Shown piece by piece: positions 1-12,119 of a stretch of 54,830 nucleotides of DNA; the first letter of the stretch is position 1, and each line of letters opens with the position of its first letter. The position numbers and the translations under genes were made by a program. Location: assembly GCA_946055095.1 (NCBI GenBank), contig CAMGEM010000002.1, positions 1-54,830 of the forward strand, in the 5' to 3' direction. A model generated the notes under the pieces. The model did not search any database and was not told where the DNA came from. It was given only the letters and a program-made list of their open reading frames with translations. Origin of the DNA: an uncultured Parabacteroides sp. Its GTDB lineage: Bacteria > Bacteroidota > Bacteroidia > Bacteroidales > Tannerellaceae.

Positions 1-1420
1 TCACCTTCACACCTGCCTCGTAAGCCGCCTGTGCAGAAACACCTACGTTCCAACCGTAGAGGGCTGCCTCAGCCAACAGGAATTGAGTCTCCCAAGGAGC
101 CAGCCAAATACGAGAACCGGAAGCATCACGATACTGCTTGCCTAACAGGACAGCGGTAGCATCATAATTACCATTCAAAACTTGGTTCTTAGCAAACTTC
201 TCAGACCACGCTTGACGTTGGCCAGCAGGATAGTAGTTCCATGTGAACTGAGCATCCAAAGCCACCTGAGGCTTACCATCCTTATCCAACATCGCAAAGT
301 TAGCGTGATTACTAACAGAACCCTTATCCTGGAAGTTCGCAGCCTTCGTATCGTTCGGAATCATCCACACCTTCAAACCACGCGGGTCGATATTGGCAGG
401 AATACCATCCATCCAGAACTGCTTTGTGGGGTTATCCGTATTGCCAGCATAGTGCTGATCAAACTTCATACCCAAGTAGTTCATGTCTTTCGTATATTCT
501 GCCAAGTCGGGACGTTGCTCCGCTACCGGAATGCCGCCCAAACCTACCAAGATATTAGACATGGTAGAAGAGAGCACCGTGTAGTCCCAGCTACGAGAGT
601 AAACACCTGCCCAAGCGTTCCACTGGTCATACTCCTTCACCTTGAACATATCGTCCAAAGAGGTAATGATCGGACCACGAGCGGCATCCTCAAACTCAGA
701 TTGAGCCTTAGCAGGATCAACTACAGAGAGCTGCATCGCATAGCGCATACGCAAGGTATTGGCAAACTTCTGCCACTTCGCTGCATCATAGCCGTATGCG
801 GGATCACTCTTCGCCTCTGTGCCAGTCGGCTCCACGCTGGTGTCGATTTGACTGGCAGCCTCTTTCAACTCAGCGAGGATAAAGTCGAAACAATCCTTCT
901 CACTGCTGAAATTGGGTGTCTCACCCTGGAAAGCATCCAACGGATAGGGACCAAAGTTGTTCACGAACTCAGCCACCAAGCAAGCACGCCAGATACGAGC
1001 GAACGACTTCACATTCTTATAGAAAGCGATGTCATGATCGCTACTCAATGAAGCTGACTGCTCATCCACCAAATCAATCGCCAAAGAGGCACGCTTGATC
1101 CAGTCGGTGATGTAGCTGTTCAAGTAATCATGGTTGAAGCTATCGCTGTAACGGCCTAAGTTTAAATAACCCATATCACCCGATACACGCGCCGCACTTG
1201 CCCAGTTATAGACGAAGATACGCTCATGGATATGCGGATCTTGTTGCGCATTGACGATTGCAGCGTTCAATGCGTAATAAGGCTTGACTACCTCCACACC
1301 TGCAACAGACGGATCGACATTGATCTCCTCAAAGTCGTCGCAAGAGGTCGTAACACCCACAAGGGCTGCACTCATTGCCAAGCCGAAGAATATATGATTC
1401 AATTTTTTCATCGTGTTCAT
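1..1420 (-). CDS. SusD/RagB-like nutrient-binding lipoprotein, C-terminus cut by window edge
   Basis: This is the surface lipoprotein partner of the SusC transporter just upstream; such proteins cap the TonB-dependent barrel and bind its ligand. The frame is open without a stop from the start at 1420 to the left edge (473 codons seen). It begins MNTMKKLNHIFF; a second in-frame ATG at 1411 is equally possible. A hydrophobic stretch leads to a lipobox ending at Cys27 (TTSC), followed by Asp-rich DDFEE. The late segment IWLAPWETQFLLAEAALYGW is typical of the SusD-like TPR region, in which the protein helps hold the partner barrel. Only 12 bases separate it from the SusC stop, so the pair is co-transcribed. 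The substrate cannot be read from sequence. Confidence 0.93.
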   Translation of the reverse strand, partial: MNTMKKLNHIFFGLAMSAALVGVTTSCDDFEEINVDPSVAGVEVVKPYYALNAAIVNAQQDPHIHERIFVYNWASAARVSGDMGYLNLGRYSDSFNHDYLNSYITDWIKRASLAIDLVDEQSASLSSDHDIAFYKNVKSFARIWRACLVAEFVNNFGPYPLDAFQGETPNFSSEKDCFDFILAELKEAASQIDTSVEPTGTEAKSDPAYGYDAAKWQKFANTLRMRYAMQLSVVDPAKAQSEFEDAARGPIITSLDDMFKVKEYDQWNAWAGVYSRSWDYTVLSSTMSNILVGLGGIPVAEQRPDLAEYTKDMNYLGMKFDQHYAGNTDNPTKQFWMDGIPANIDPRGLKVWMIPNDTKAANFQDKGSVSNHANFAMLDKDGKPQVALDAQFTWNYYPAGQRQAWSEKFAKNQVLNGNYDATAVLLGKQYRDASGSRIWLAPWETQFLLAEAALYGWNVGVSAQAAYEAGVKV

Positions 1421-1432
1421 GCAATTAAATAA

Positions 1433-4400
1433 TTAGAAACCAAGTGTTACGTTAAACAAGAAGGTACGTGATGTCGGAGAACCGGCATTCTCGAAACCGG
1501 TCGCGTTGGTTGCTGTCGCAAACACAGACTCCGGATCCACACCATTCATGTCGCTATAAATCATCCACACGTTGTTGCAAGAAACGCCCAACTTCAACTG
1601 CTGGAACGGAGTCTTCTCCAACTGCTTCTTGTTGAATGCATAGTTCAACGCCAAGTTACGCAGACGAACGTTGGTCGCGCTATACAAGTTAGCCTCACCA
1701 ATACCCAGGTTACCACTTGAGGTAGCCACAGCCGTCCAGTAATCCTGCGGAGAAACCGCAATCGTGCTCGGGGCATAGCCACCGTTACCATCAGCGATCA
1801 CACCTTCCACAACGAAATTGTTACGCTCGCCATCTACAACTGTACATGCAGCCACACCATTTGCCTGCAACATACGGTTCGTACCCGAATAGATGTCACC
1901 ACCGAAGCGACCATCAATCAAGAAGCTCAAAGAGAAGCCCTTCCAAGTGAAGGTGTTGGTCCAACCCAACAAGCACTTCGCCTGCTGATCACCAATCTTC
2001 TCGGCCTTAGAGGTACCCTGCGGCAAACCTGCGGAGTTCAACAACAGCTGACCTGCATAGGGACCCTCCTCAACACGCTGGAACTTGGTACCCCAGATCT
2101 CACCGTAGTTACCACCAGACACCGCATATACATAGAGGTTATCGTAACCACCCAACGTATAGGTCATGCCCTCGTTCTCCTTACCCGGCAACAACTCGAT
2201 GATCTTGTTGTTGTTCTTGGAGAAGTTCAACTGCATATCCCAAGTAAAGTCCTTCGTCTGCACCGGAGTCGCGTTCAACATGATCTCGACACCTTGGTTC
2301 TCGATGTTACCGGCATTCACCTTCATAGCGGTGTAACCAGAGAGGGAGTTCATCGGGATGTTGAGCAACTGACGAGTTGCGTTAGACTTATACCACGTTA
2401 CATCCAAGCCCAAGCGGTTGTTCAAGAAGCGGATCTCAGCACCAGCCTCCCAAGACTTGATCAACTCAGACTTCACATCCGGATTATATAAAGTAGAAGA
2501 GCTGTAACCAGCGTTCACACCACCTGTGTTACCCTCAGAACCAATCTTGTATGAGTTATACAACTGATAGGGATCCATATCGTTACCTACCTCAGCGAAA
2601 GAGATACGAACCTTACCGTAAGTGAACCAGTCGGGAAGCGGCTTCTCCATCTTGTTGAACATATCGCTGAACACCCAAGATGCGCTGATAGAGGGATAGA
2701 AGAAGGAGCGATTCTGCTTGCTCAAAGAGGAAGACCAGTCGTTACGGAAGGTAGCATCCAAGAATACCCAACCGTCGTAGTTCAAACCAACCGTACCATA
2801 GAGAGAGTTGATCTTCTTCTCGTTCAAGGTCTGCTCAACGCTCAAGTCACCCTTGTCACCATTGCTCATCCAGAACCAATCCGGAGCGATCAACGTACCC
2901 AAGCTGTTCTTCAAGCCGGTGCTCTTACGCTGCATCAAGTTACCACCGAAAGTCACTGTACCACCGATCTTGTCGATCACCTGGTCTTTCTGCGCCGTGA
3001 ACATGAAGCTGTAGTTGTTCTCATAGAACTTCTGGATGCCATAGCTGTAGCGTCCGTTCGTTGAAAGCGGGCTACCTGCATACAACTTCGTCTCTGTCTC
3101 GGTGTTATACATATCACTACCGGCCTTGATCTCACCACGCAACCAATCCGTGAACTTATAGGTCAATGATCCATTCAGCAAGAAACGGTTACGAGAGTCC
3201 TGGTTGGTGTTGTAGTCCTTTGCCCAGTAGGGGTTCAAACCGCTGTCTTTCTGCCACCAACGCATCGCACCGGTAGCCGGGTTGATACAATCCTCGAACT
3301 GAGAGATATCCACCGTACTCGGCATACTGAACATGGTGTAGAAGTAGTTGTCTGAACGAGCACCAGAGATAGGACGGTTCGTAGCGGTTGAGTTGATGTA
3401 CTGAACCTTCGCGTCGATACCCCAACGATCATCCTTACCGAAGGTAGAGGTAGCACGCAACATCAAGTTGGTACGATCCAACTTAGCACCCGGGATCTTG
3501 GACATATCGTCCATACGAGTCACAGAGGTATAGACCTGTGTCTTGCCATATTGCTGTGCGAAAGAGATGTTCTCCGTTGCGTTGATACCAGTGTTGAAGA
3601 AGTTGCCCACGTTGTCATACCAAGTCAGTTGCTCCTGCTCGTTGTTCCAGTTCGTCACCGTCTGACCCTCGATCTTGGGACCCCAGCTGGAAGAGGAGAT
3701 CGCATCGTAGATGCCATTAGAACCTTGACCGAATACGTTCTGACGATCCGGTTTCATGAAGATAGACTCCGCAGAGATAGAACCAGAGATCGTGATACCT
3801 AAACCGGGATTCTCGCGACCCTTCTTCGTGGTGATCAAGATAACACCGTTACCTGCACGTGATCCATACAAAGCGGCAGCGGAAGCACCCTTCAAGACAG
3901 ACATTGACTCGATATCCTCGGGGTTGATATCCGAAAGACCGTTACCCATATCGGTAGAGGGGTTCCAGTAGTCGTTGTTGCTTGCACCCGTAAAGTTATC
4001 CATCGGCACACCATCGACCACGATCAACGGCTGGTTCAAACCGGTCACAGAGTTACTACCACGCAACTGGATCTTTGAAGAACCACCAGGACCATTACTT
4101 GAACGGATGATCTGCACACCGGAAACCTTACCAGTCAAGGCATTGGCCAAGTTGGTCTCACGAGAAGCGACCAAGGCATCACCCTTCACCTCCTGCATGG
4201 CATAACCCAAGGCTTTCTTCTCACGCTTGATACCCAATGCCGTTACGACAACCTCATCCAACTTCTGCGTGTCCTCGGCCAACTTGATCGTGCCTAAGGG
4301 CTCGCCCGTGTAGGGCACTTCGATCGTTGAATAGCCGATGAACGAGATCTGGATCACGTCACCCTTGTTCACGCCTTCCAAGGTGAAATTACCGTCCATG

Positions 4401-4612
4401 TCGGTAATCGTACCATTGGTCGAACCTTTTACCACAACAGAAGCGCCGGCAACAGGGCCGAAATCATCCTCTACTGTTCCTGTCACCTTCCCAGCCTGCT
4501 GGGAAACTGCGACACCCTGCGCAATTGGAGCATTCTCCGCATAGGCACTGCCCACTAAACATAAAGCCCCGGCGCAAAGGATTAAGCTAACTGGCTTAAA
4601 TCTTTTCAACAT
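1433..4612 (-). CDS. SusC/RagA-family TonB-linked outer-membrane transporter
   Basis: An outer-membrane barrel for TonB-driven import of a glycan or peptide with the downstream SusD. The chosen start, MLKRFKPVSLILCAGALCL at 4612, gives a clean signal peptide cut after SAYA. Then come a carboxypeptidase-regulatory-like domain (KVTGTVEDDFGPVAGASVVVKG), the plug segment LDEVVVTALGIKREKKALGY and a long beta barrel ending in an aromatic residue (FLFNVTLGF), a normal outer-membrane C-terminus. The frame stays open upstream: an ATG at 4684 would add 24 residues and one at 4723 would add 37. The 4723 start lies inside the apparent -7 box, so it is unlikely. About 1,059 residues, normal for the family. 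No regulator lies next to the pair in this window. Confidence 0.95.
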   Translation of the reverse strand: MLKRFKPVSLILCAGALCLVGSAYAENAPIAQGVAVSQQAGKVTGTVEDDFGPVAGASVVVKGSTNGTITDMDGNFTLEGVNKGDVIQISFIGYSTIEVPYTGEPLGTIKLAEDTQKLDEVVVTALGIKREKKALGYAMQEVKGDALVASRETNLANALTGKVSGVQIIRSSNGPGGSSKIQLRGSNSVTGLNQPLIVVDGVPMDNFTGASNNDYWNPSTDMGNGLSDINPEDIESMSVLKGASAAALYGSRAGNGVILITTKKGRENPGLGITISGSISAESIFMKPDRQNVFGQGSNGIYDAISSSSWGPKIEGQTVTNWNNEQEQLTWYDNVGNFFNTGINATENISFAQQYGKTQVYTSVTRMDDMSKIPGAKLDRTNLMLRATSTFGKDDRWGIDAKVQYINSTATNRPISGARSDNYFYTMFSMPSTVDISQFEDCINPATGAMRWWQKDSGLNPYWAKDYNTNQDSRNRFLLNGSLTYKFTDWLRGEIKAGSDMYNTETETKLYAGSPLSTNGRYSYGIQKFYENNYSFMFTAQKDQVIDKIGGTVTFGGNLMQRKSTGLKNSLGTLIAPDWFWMSNGDKGDLSVEQTLNEKKINSLYGTVGLNYDGWVFLDATFRNDWSSSLSKQNRSFFYPSISASWVFSDMFNKMEKPLPDWFTYGKVRISFAEVGNDMDPYQLYNSYKIGSEGNTGGVNAGYSSSTLYNPDVKSELIKSWEAGAEIRFLNNRLGLDVTWYKSNATRQLLNIPMNSLSGYTAMKVNAGNIENQGVEIMLNATPVQTKDFTWDMQLNFSKNNNKIIELLPGKENEGMTYTLGGYDNLYVYAVSGGNYGEIWGTKFQRVEEGPYAGQLLLNSAGLPQGTSKAEKIGDQQAKCLLGWTNTFTWKGFSLSFLIDGRFGGDIYSGTNRMLQANGVAACTVVDGERNNFVVEGVIADGNGGYAPSTIAVSPQDYWTAVATSSGNLGIGEANLYSATNVRLRNLALNYAFNKKQLEKTPFQQLKLGVSCNNVWMIYSDMNGVDPESVFATATNATGFENAGSPTSRTFLFNVTLGF

Positions 4613-4720
4613 AACGATGGTTTTAAAATTGTTCTTTAATGAAGATGCATTTTGGCGAAATGCACCTTCTAAATTTTGATTCATTTCAGCGTCTTTCAGA
4701 CGTCTTAACTCAATTCGGGA

Positions 4721-4749
4721 CAAAGATATGAAAAGATTTATAATTCAAA
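4721..4749 (-). promoter_or_regulatory. Bacteroidota-type promoter for susC-susD
   Basis: On the reverse strand, TTTG at 4749-4746 and TATCTTTG at 4728-4721 match the -33 and -7 elements of Bacteroidota promoters. The spacer is 17 bases, slightly short. Transcription would start near 4712, leaving a leader of about 100 bases before the chosen SusC start. Confidence 0.55.
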
Positions 4750-4882
4750 CGCCTTTCCCATAAAATTCGCATCAAAAATAGCGATTTTTACCTCAAAAAA
4801 TAAATCAAGGAGGAATCCATGCCTCATTTTCCTTTTCCTTATTCTCTAATTGCCAATGAGTTTAATGGAAATGAAGGTTGAA

Positions 4883-4924
4883 ATTTCGCTAACTGGCCAC
4901 GAATTTTTCTCCAGTTAGCGAAAT
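4883..4924 (-). terminator. Perfect 14-bp inverted repeat, possible terminator of the M28 gene
   Basis: Arms ATTTCGCTAACTGG (4883-4896) and CCAGTTAGCGAAAT (4911-4924) pair perfectly around a 14-base loop. The hairpin starts 35 bases past the stop of the reverse-strand peptidase gene. No clear T-run follows, so a binding-site role is also possible. Confidence 0.5.
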
Positions 4925-4958
4925 CGTTATTTATAGTTTCTCCGTGAGGAGGATCAGC

Positions 4959-5960
4959 TTAGAACTTGCGGTTGGCCATGTACCACATGTTGAGGAAGGA
5001 GGCCTTCGTGATCTCCACCACCTTCTTCCAGTTGATGCGCTCGGCATGGTCAGAGGGCTGGTGATAGTCGGGATGGCCATCCGTGTGATACCATATAATA
5101 GGTACGCCCACGCGCGCGAAGGAGCCGTTGTCGCTACCTCCGATCGGGTTGTCCCACGGCCGATAGTCGGGTGCCAAATCGAGGTGATAGGTCTGGATCT
5201 CCTCCTTCAACCAATCGCCAAACTGCGGCTTCGCCTCCGTGTAGAAATAGACCACGTGGTTGGGCTTCGACTCGTCGTTGTTACGGCCGATCATATCGAA
5301 GTTGAGGTAGCCCTTCACCTGCCCCATGCGTGAGAAGGATTGCACGAATGCCTTGGAACCAAGCAGCCCCTTCTCCTCGCCATCCCAGAAAGCGAAGACA
5401 ATGGTACGCTCCGGCTGCTGACCCGTGGCCACAAACGCCCGTGCGATCTGCAACACGGCAGAGACCCCGGAGGCATTATCGTCCGCACCGTTATAGATCT
5501 GGTCGCCTGCCAAGAAGGGATCAAGCCCCAAATGGTCGTAATGCGCCCCCACGATCACGATCTCTTGCGGATTCTTTCCCTCGATCATGCCCAACACGTT
5601 GCGAAGGTCGAGGCGTTGATAGGCATTGGTCGCCCGGATCACGGCCACCGAGTCGGGATGCACCTGCCAACGGGCTCCTCGCTTCTGACGCTCCAGGTGG
5701 TAAGCCTCGAAGGGGTGGAAATAGGCACCCTCCAACGGAGCGATCCCCAAGGCTTGCAGCTGTGCCGCGATATAATCACCGGCGATACGGCCCTCCCGTG
5801 TGCCCGCCTCACGCCCCTCTAAGTTGTCACTCGCCAAGAAACCGATATGTGCCTCCGCTGTCGCCCGGTTAATCACCGCCAAGCCCTTCTCCTCCGGACT
5901 TTGTGCCCACAGGGCCGCGCTGCAAGCGCAAGCCCACAAAAGTAATGCTGTCTTTCTCAT
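4959..5960 (-). CDS. M28-family zinc aminopeptidase, secreted
   Basis: A di-zinc exopeptidase of family M28, probably releasing N-terminal residues from peptides in the periplasm. MRKTALLLWACACSAALWAQ is a signal peptide. The metal and catalytic set is complete: VGAHYDHLG (His140, Asp142), YNGADDNASG (bridging Asp at 160-161), FWDGEEKGLLGS (Glu195, Glu196), NFDMIGR (Asp222) and PDYHQPSDH (His300). The length of 333 residues is normal. The gene stands alone on the reverse strand with its own promoter and a GAAAGGAT sequence just before the ATG. The natural substrate is unknown. Confidence 0.93.
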   Translation of the reverse strand: MRKTALLLWACACSAALWAQSPEEKGLAVINRATAEAHIGFLASDNLEGREAGTREGRIAGDYIAAQLQALGIAPLEGAYFHPFEAYHLERQKRGARWQVHPDSVAVIRATNAYQRLDLRNVLGMIEGKNPQEIVIVGAHYDHLGLDPFLAGDQIYNGADDNASGVSAVLQIARAFVATGQQPERTIVFAFWDGEEKGLLGSKAFVQSFSRMGQVKGYLNFDMIGRNNDESKPNHVVYFYTEAKPQFGDWLKEEIQTYHLDLAPDYRPWDNPIGGSDNGSFARVGVPIIWYHTDGHPDYHQPSDHAERINWKKVVEITKASFLNMWYMANRKF

Positions 5961-6001
5961 TTATCCTTTCAATTTAATGTTGTTGATTGCTGAAACCGCC
6001 A

Positions 6002-6031
6002 CAAATATAACCCTTTTCGAGCAACCGCAAG
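6002..6031 (-). promoter_or_regulatory. Promoter for the M28 peptidase gene
   Basis: On the reverse strand, CTTG (6031-6028), 18 bases, then TATATTTG (6009-6002): a good -33/-7 pair about 45 bases before the ATG at 5960. Confidence 0.6.
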
Positions 6032-6123
6032 AGAGAAGAGAGACCAAAGTTCGCCTGCCAATCACCTAAAAATAGCTTTTTATTTCGTACCTTCGCGTCA
6101 GGCTTTAGAAATTAAACAGGTAA

Positions 6124-9594
<3,471 letters not shown>

Positions 9595-9608
<14 letters not shown>

Positions 9609-9627
9609 CTTCACCCCCTCCTCCCTA
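9595..9627 (+). terminator. Hairpin over the stop of the LtaS-like gene
   Basis: TAGGGAGGAG (9595-9604) pairs perfectly with CTCCTCCCTA (9618-9627) around a 13-base loop. It includes the stop codon and may end the ABC-F/LtaS transcript, but no T-run follows. Confidence 0.4.
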
Positions 9628-9633
9628 CCGAGT

Positions 9634-9831
9634 CTTACAGTTCTTACAGTTATTACAGTTTTCTCACCCCTCACTATCCATCCACACCCTCCTCCTCCCT
9701 TTTGATGTATATAATAATAATAATATATATATATAATATTATATATTTATATTATTACTATTTACAGCTACTACCCTACCGATGCATATAGGGGTAGGGA
9801 TATTGTAACTGTAAACTGTAAGAACTGTAAG
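9634..9831. repeat. Inverted repeat of CTTACAGTTCTTACAGTT
   Basis: CTTACAGTTCTTACAGTT at 9634-9651, followed by ATTACAGTT, occurs inverted at 9807-9831, where 18 bases match perfectly and the third TTACAGTT block follows after a 2-base indel. A further same-sense copy, CTTACAGTTCTTACAG, lies at 10027-10042. The spacer is nearly pure A/T. It could be a protein-binding array, a cruciform or the scar of a mobile element; no gene inside identifies it. Confidence 0.75.
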
Positions 9832-9888
9832 GGGTGAGGATGGAGAAACGATGAGCGTGAACAAGGAGGTGCGTAAGCGTGGACAACT

Positions 9889-9920
9889 CTTGCAAAGTTA
9901 AAAAGGCGGCCGTACCTTTG
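9889..9920 (+). promoter_or_regulatory. Orphan Bacteroidota-type promoter
   Basis: CTTG (9889-9892), 20 bases, then TACCTTTG (9913-9920) match the -33/-7 consensus with ideal spacing. No ORF of useful size follows on this strand; the next downstream gene, rny, is on the other strand and convergent. Confidence 0.55.
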
Positions 9921-9926
9921 CGCTGT

Positions 9927-10106
9927 GATCATCGAGGTGGGCGCAAATTGTTACGTCGCGAAGTGACAATTGCTACCACGGGGAGAACCGCAAGATCTCG
10001 CTTGAGGGGCGCAGGGGCAAGAGAAACTTACAGTTCTTACAGATTACAGTAAACATTTACGGACATCAAAAAACCCAAGCCCATGCCTCACGGCATAAAC
10101 TTGGGT
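9927..10106 (+). ncRNA. Candidate small RNA from the orphan promoter
   Basis: A transcript from the 9889-9920 promoter would run about 180 bases to the hairpin at 10073-10106. It would carry a strong stem at 9937-9979: GTGG with CCAC outside, and AATTGTTAC with GTGACAATT inside around the loop GTCGCGAA. No protein frame fits; the first GTG frame stops after about 13 codons. The ends are guesses and no known RNA family was recognised. Confidence 0.3.
10067..10106 (-). terminator. Rho-independent terminator of rny
   Basis: On the reverse strand, ACCCAAG...CTTGGGT with an inner ATGCC...GGCAT stem, followed by TTTTTT. It lies about 60 bases past the rny stop. Confidence 0.85.
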
Positions 10107-10167
10107 ATAATTCAAAAATACATGAAAACAAATTAACAAAATCTCTAAAATAAATTTGACTATGAAA

Positions 10168-11706
10168 TTATTTAGCGTAACTAACTGCACGGGTTTCACG
10201 GATGACTGTGATCTTTACCTGACCTGGATAGGTCATCTCATCCTGAATCTTCTTGGCGATCTCCGTAGAGAGGCTCTCCGTCTGCTTGTCGTCGATCTTG
10301 TCTGCACCCACGATCACACGCAGCTCACGACCCGCCTGGATCGCATAGGTCTTCACCACACCGGGATAAGCCAAAGCCAACTGCTCCAGATCGTTGAGAC
10401 GCTTGATATAGGCCTCCACAATCTCTCGACGAGCACCTGGGCGGGCACCAGAGATCGCATCGCAGACCTGCACGATCGGTGCCAAGAGCGTCTGCATCTC
10501 CACCTCGTCGTGGTGCGCACCGACGGCATTGCAAATATCGGGTTTCTCTTTGTACTTCTCGCAAAGCTTCATACCGAGGATAGCGTGCGGCAACTCCGGC
10601 TCATCATCGGGCACCTTACCAATATCGTGCAACAGGCCGGCACGCTTCGCCTTCTTCGGGTTCAAGCCCAACTCAGCCGCCATGATCGCACAGAGGTTAG
10701 CCGTCTCACGGGCATGTTGCAACAGGTTCTGACCATAGGAGGAGCGGTATTTCATCTTACCGATCATACGCACCAACTCCGGATGCAAACCATGCACACC
10801 CAAGTCGATCGCCGTGCGCTTACCGGTCTCCACGATCTCATCCTCGACCTGCTTCTTCACCTTCGTCACGACCTCCTCGATACGCGCCGGGTGAATACGG
10901 CCATCCTGCACCAGTTGATGCAACGCCAAGCGAGCGATCTCCCGACGCACCGGGTCGAAGCCAGACAGGACAATCGCCTCAGGCGTATCATCCACGACGA
11001 TCTCGATGCCGGTAGCGGCCTCCAAAGCACGGATGTTACGTCCCTCACGGCCGATGATGCGACCCTTGATCTCATCCGACTCGATATGGAACACCGAGAT
11101 AGAGTTCTCAATAGCGGTCTCCGTAGCTACCCGCTGGATAGACTGGATCACGACCTTCTTCGCCTCCTTGTTGGCCGTCATCTTGGCCTCCTCGACGATC
11201 TCATTGATGTAAGAAGCCGCCTGCGTCTTCGCCTCGTCCTTCAACGACTCGATCAAACGCTCCTTGGCCTCGTTAGCCGACAAGCCAGAGATGGTCTCCA
11301 AGTGCTCCACCTCCTTCTGGTGCATCCGCTCCAAGTCCTGCTTCTTCTTCTCCACTAACTCCAGCTGGGAAGCGAGATTCTCCTTCACAGCCTCCACCTC
11401 GCTGTTCTTGCGCTGCAACTCCTCATGACGTTGGTTCAACGAGAGCTCCCGCTGCTTCAGCTTCGCCTCCACAGATTGGATCTTCGCGTTACGTTGCGCC
11501 ACCTGCTTCTCCAAGTCGGCCTTCAGATGGAGGAATTTCTCCTTCACCTCCAGCAACTTGTTCTTCTTGATCACCTCGGCCTCCTTCTCGGCCTCCTTCA
11601 GCTTAGCCTCATACTTCGACTTCAGCACGTAGCGCATGATCACCCAAGCGATCGCCCCGCCCAGCAAAAAAGTCGCAATCGATATAATTATCAACGTTCC
11701 AGACAT
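10168..11706 (-). CDS. rny: Ribonuclease Y
   Basis: A membrane-anchored endoribonuclease that starts mRNA decay. The N-terminus is a single membrane helix ([20 protein letters not shown]) followed by a long Lys/Glu/Gln-rich coiled coil to about residue 190. A KH domain ([15 protein letters not shown]) and an HD domain ([19 protein letters not shown]) follow. The C-terminus is the usual [16 protein letters not shown]. 512 residues is normal. It is the last gene of the coiled-coil protein-zapA-rny transcript and ends in a clear terminator. Confidence 0.97.
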   Translation of the reverse strand: MSGTLIIISIATFLLGGAIAWVIMRYVLKSKYEAKLKEAEKEAEVIKKNKLLEVKEKFLHLKADLEKQVAQRNAKIQSVEAKLKQRELSLNQRHEELQRKNSEVEAVKENLASQLELVEKKKQDLERMHQKEVEHLETISGLSANEAKERLIESLKDEAKTQAASYINEIVEEAKMTANKEAKKVVIQSIQRVATETAIENSISVFHIESDEIKGRIIGREGRNIRALEAATGIEIVVDDTPEAIVLSGFDPVRREIARLALHQLVQDGRIHPARIEEVVTKVKKQVEDEIVETGKRTAIDLGVHGLHPELVRMIGKMKYRSSYGQNLLQHARETANLCAIMAAELGLNPKKAKRAGLLHDIGKVPDDEPELPHAILGMKLCEKYKEKPDICNAVGAHHDEVEMQTLLAPIVQVCDAISGARPGARREIVEAYIKRLNDLEQLALAYPGVVKTYAIQAGRELRVIVGADKIDDKQTESLSTEIAKKIQDEMTYPGQVKITVIRETRAVSYAK

Positions 11707-11748
11707 GTTAATTAACTATTAAACTACCATATATATAAATACAACAAA

Positions 11749-11786
11749 GCACTACAACATACGGCTATCACCGTACCCTGCAGTGC
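11749..11786 (-). ncRNA. Structured element between zapA and rny
   Basis: On the reverse strand, GCACTGCA pairs with TGTAGTGC (one G-U pair), and inside it TACGG pairs with CCGTA, separated by a 3x3 internal loop. The whole sits in the 106-base gap between zapA and rny. In proteobacteria the 6S RNA gene lies next to zapA, which makes a 6S-like RNA worth testing. The gap is short for 6S, so an rny leader structure or processing site is equally likely. Confidence 0.35.
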
Positions 11787-11812
11787 GGAAACCTTCCTCA
11801 AGTCCTTATATC

Positions 11813-12112
11813 TTATCCCTTCAAATAGTCTTCCAATTCGTTCGTCAATTGCTGCACCTTGTCCGTGATCGGGCTCGTATCATGCAGATCCTCCAATTGC
11901 AGGTTGGTCACCGACAGCTGGAAAGCCACCATGGCCAACAAATCGTCCGTATCTAAATTCGCCTCCGCGGAGAAATGCTGGCGATACTGCCGGATCTTTC
12001 GCTCGATCTCGCTCGCCGCCTTTCGCATGATCTCCTCTTCCGAACGTTTGATCCGAAGCTGAAACACATGCCGCTCGGCTATTTTTATCGTTATAAGAAA
12101 CTCGTCGTCCAT
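11813..12112 (-). CDS. zapA: Cell division protein ZapA
   Basis: ZapA binds FtsZ and bundles protofilaments at the division ring. The sequence has a short N-terminal beta head (MDDEFLITIKIAERHVFQLRIKRSEEEIMRKAA) and a C-terminal coiled coil (NLDTDDLLAMVAFQLSVTNLQ), as in the family, at about 99 residues. An ATG 15 bases earlier (12127), overlapping the previous stop, would add MSSGG; the later start is preferred because it matches the usual ZapA beginning. Its coiled-coil neighbour upstream may be a division partner. Confidence 0.85.
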   Translation of the reverse strand: MDDEFLITIKIAERHVFQLRIKRSEEEIMRKAASEIERKIRQYRQHFSAEANLDTDDLLAMVAFQLSVTNLQLEDLHDTSPITDKVQQLTNELEDYLKG

Positions 12113-12119
12113 CCCACCA

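Larger units (their letters stand above)
4613..4958. other. Intergenic stretch between SusC and the M28 peptidase
   Basis: About 345 A+T-rich bases. It holds the SusC leader and promoter (box at 4721-4728) and a perfect inverted repeat at 4883-4924. No further gene was seen. Confidence 0.7.
9609..10167. other. Gene-free region rich in inverted repeats
   Basis: About 560 bases without a credible ORF. In order it holds the arms of a TTACAG-type inverted repeat (9634-9660 and 9807-9831) around an AT microsatellite (about 9703-9763), a CCCTACC/GGTAGGG hairpin (9774-9799), an orphan forward promoter (9889-9920), a strong hairpin (9937-9979), a third TTACAG copy (10027-10050) and the rny terminator. 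Confidence 0.75.

Noticed and set aside
182..1051. A 289-codon forward frame opposite the partial SusD
   Set aside because: The reverse frame gives a continuous SusD-like lipoprotein to the window edge; the forward frame is a mirror product.
9703..9763. Replication origin based on the A/T run
   Set aside because: No DnaA-box cluster, dnaA or parAB genes are nearby; the run looks like a microsatellite inside an inverted repeat.
9840..10060. tRNA or rRNA fragment
   Set aside because: No cloverleaf with a TTCAA-type arm or CCA end could be drawn, and the sequence matches no rRNA segment I know.
10156..11358. A 400-codon forward frame opposite rny
   Set aside because: It is the antisense shadow of a clear RNase Y gene and is rich in Arg, Leu and His without any family feature.
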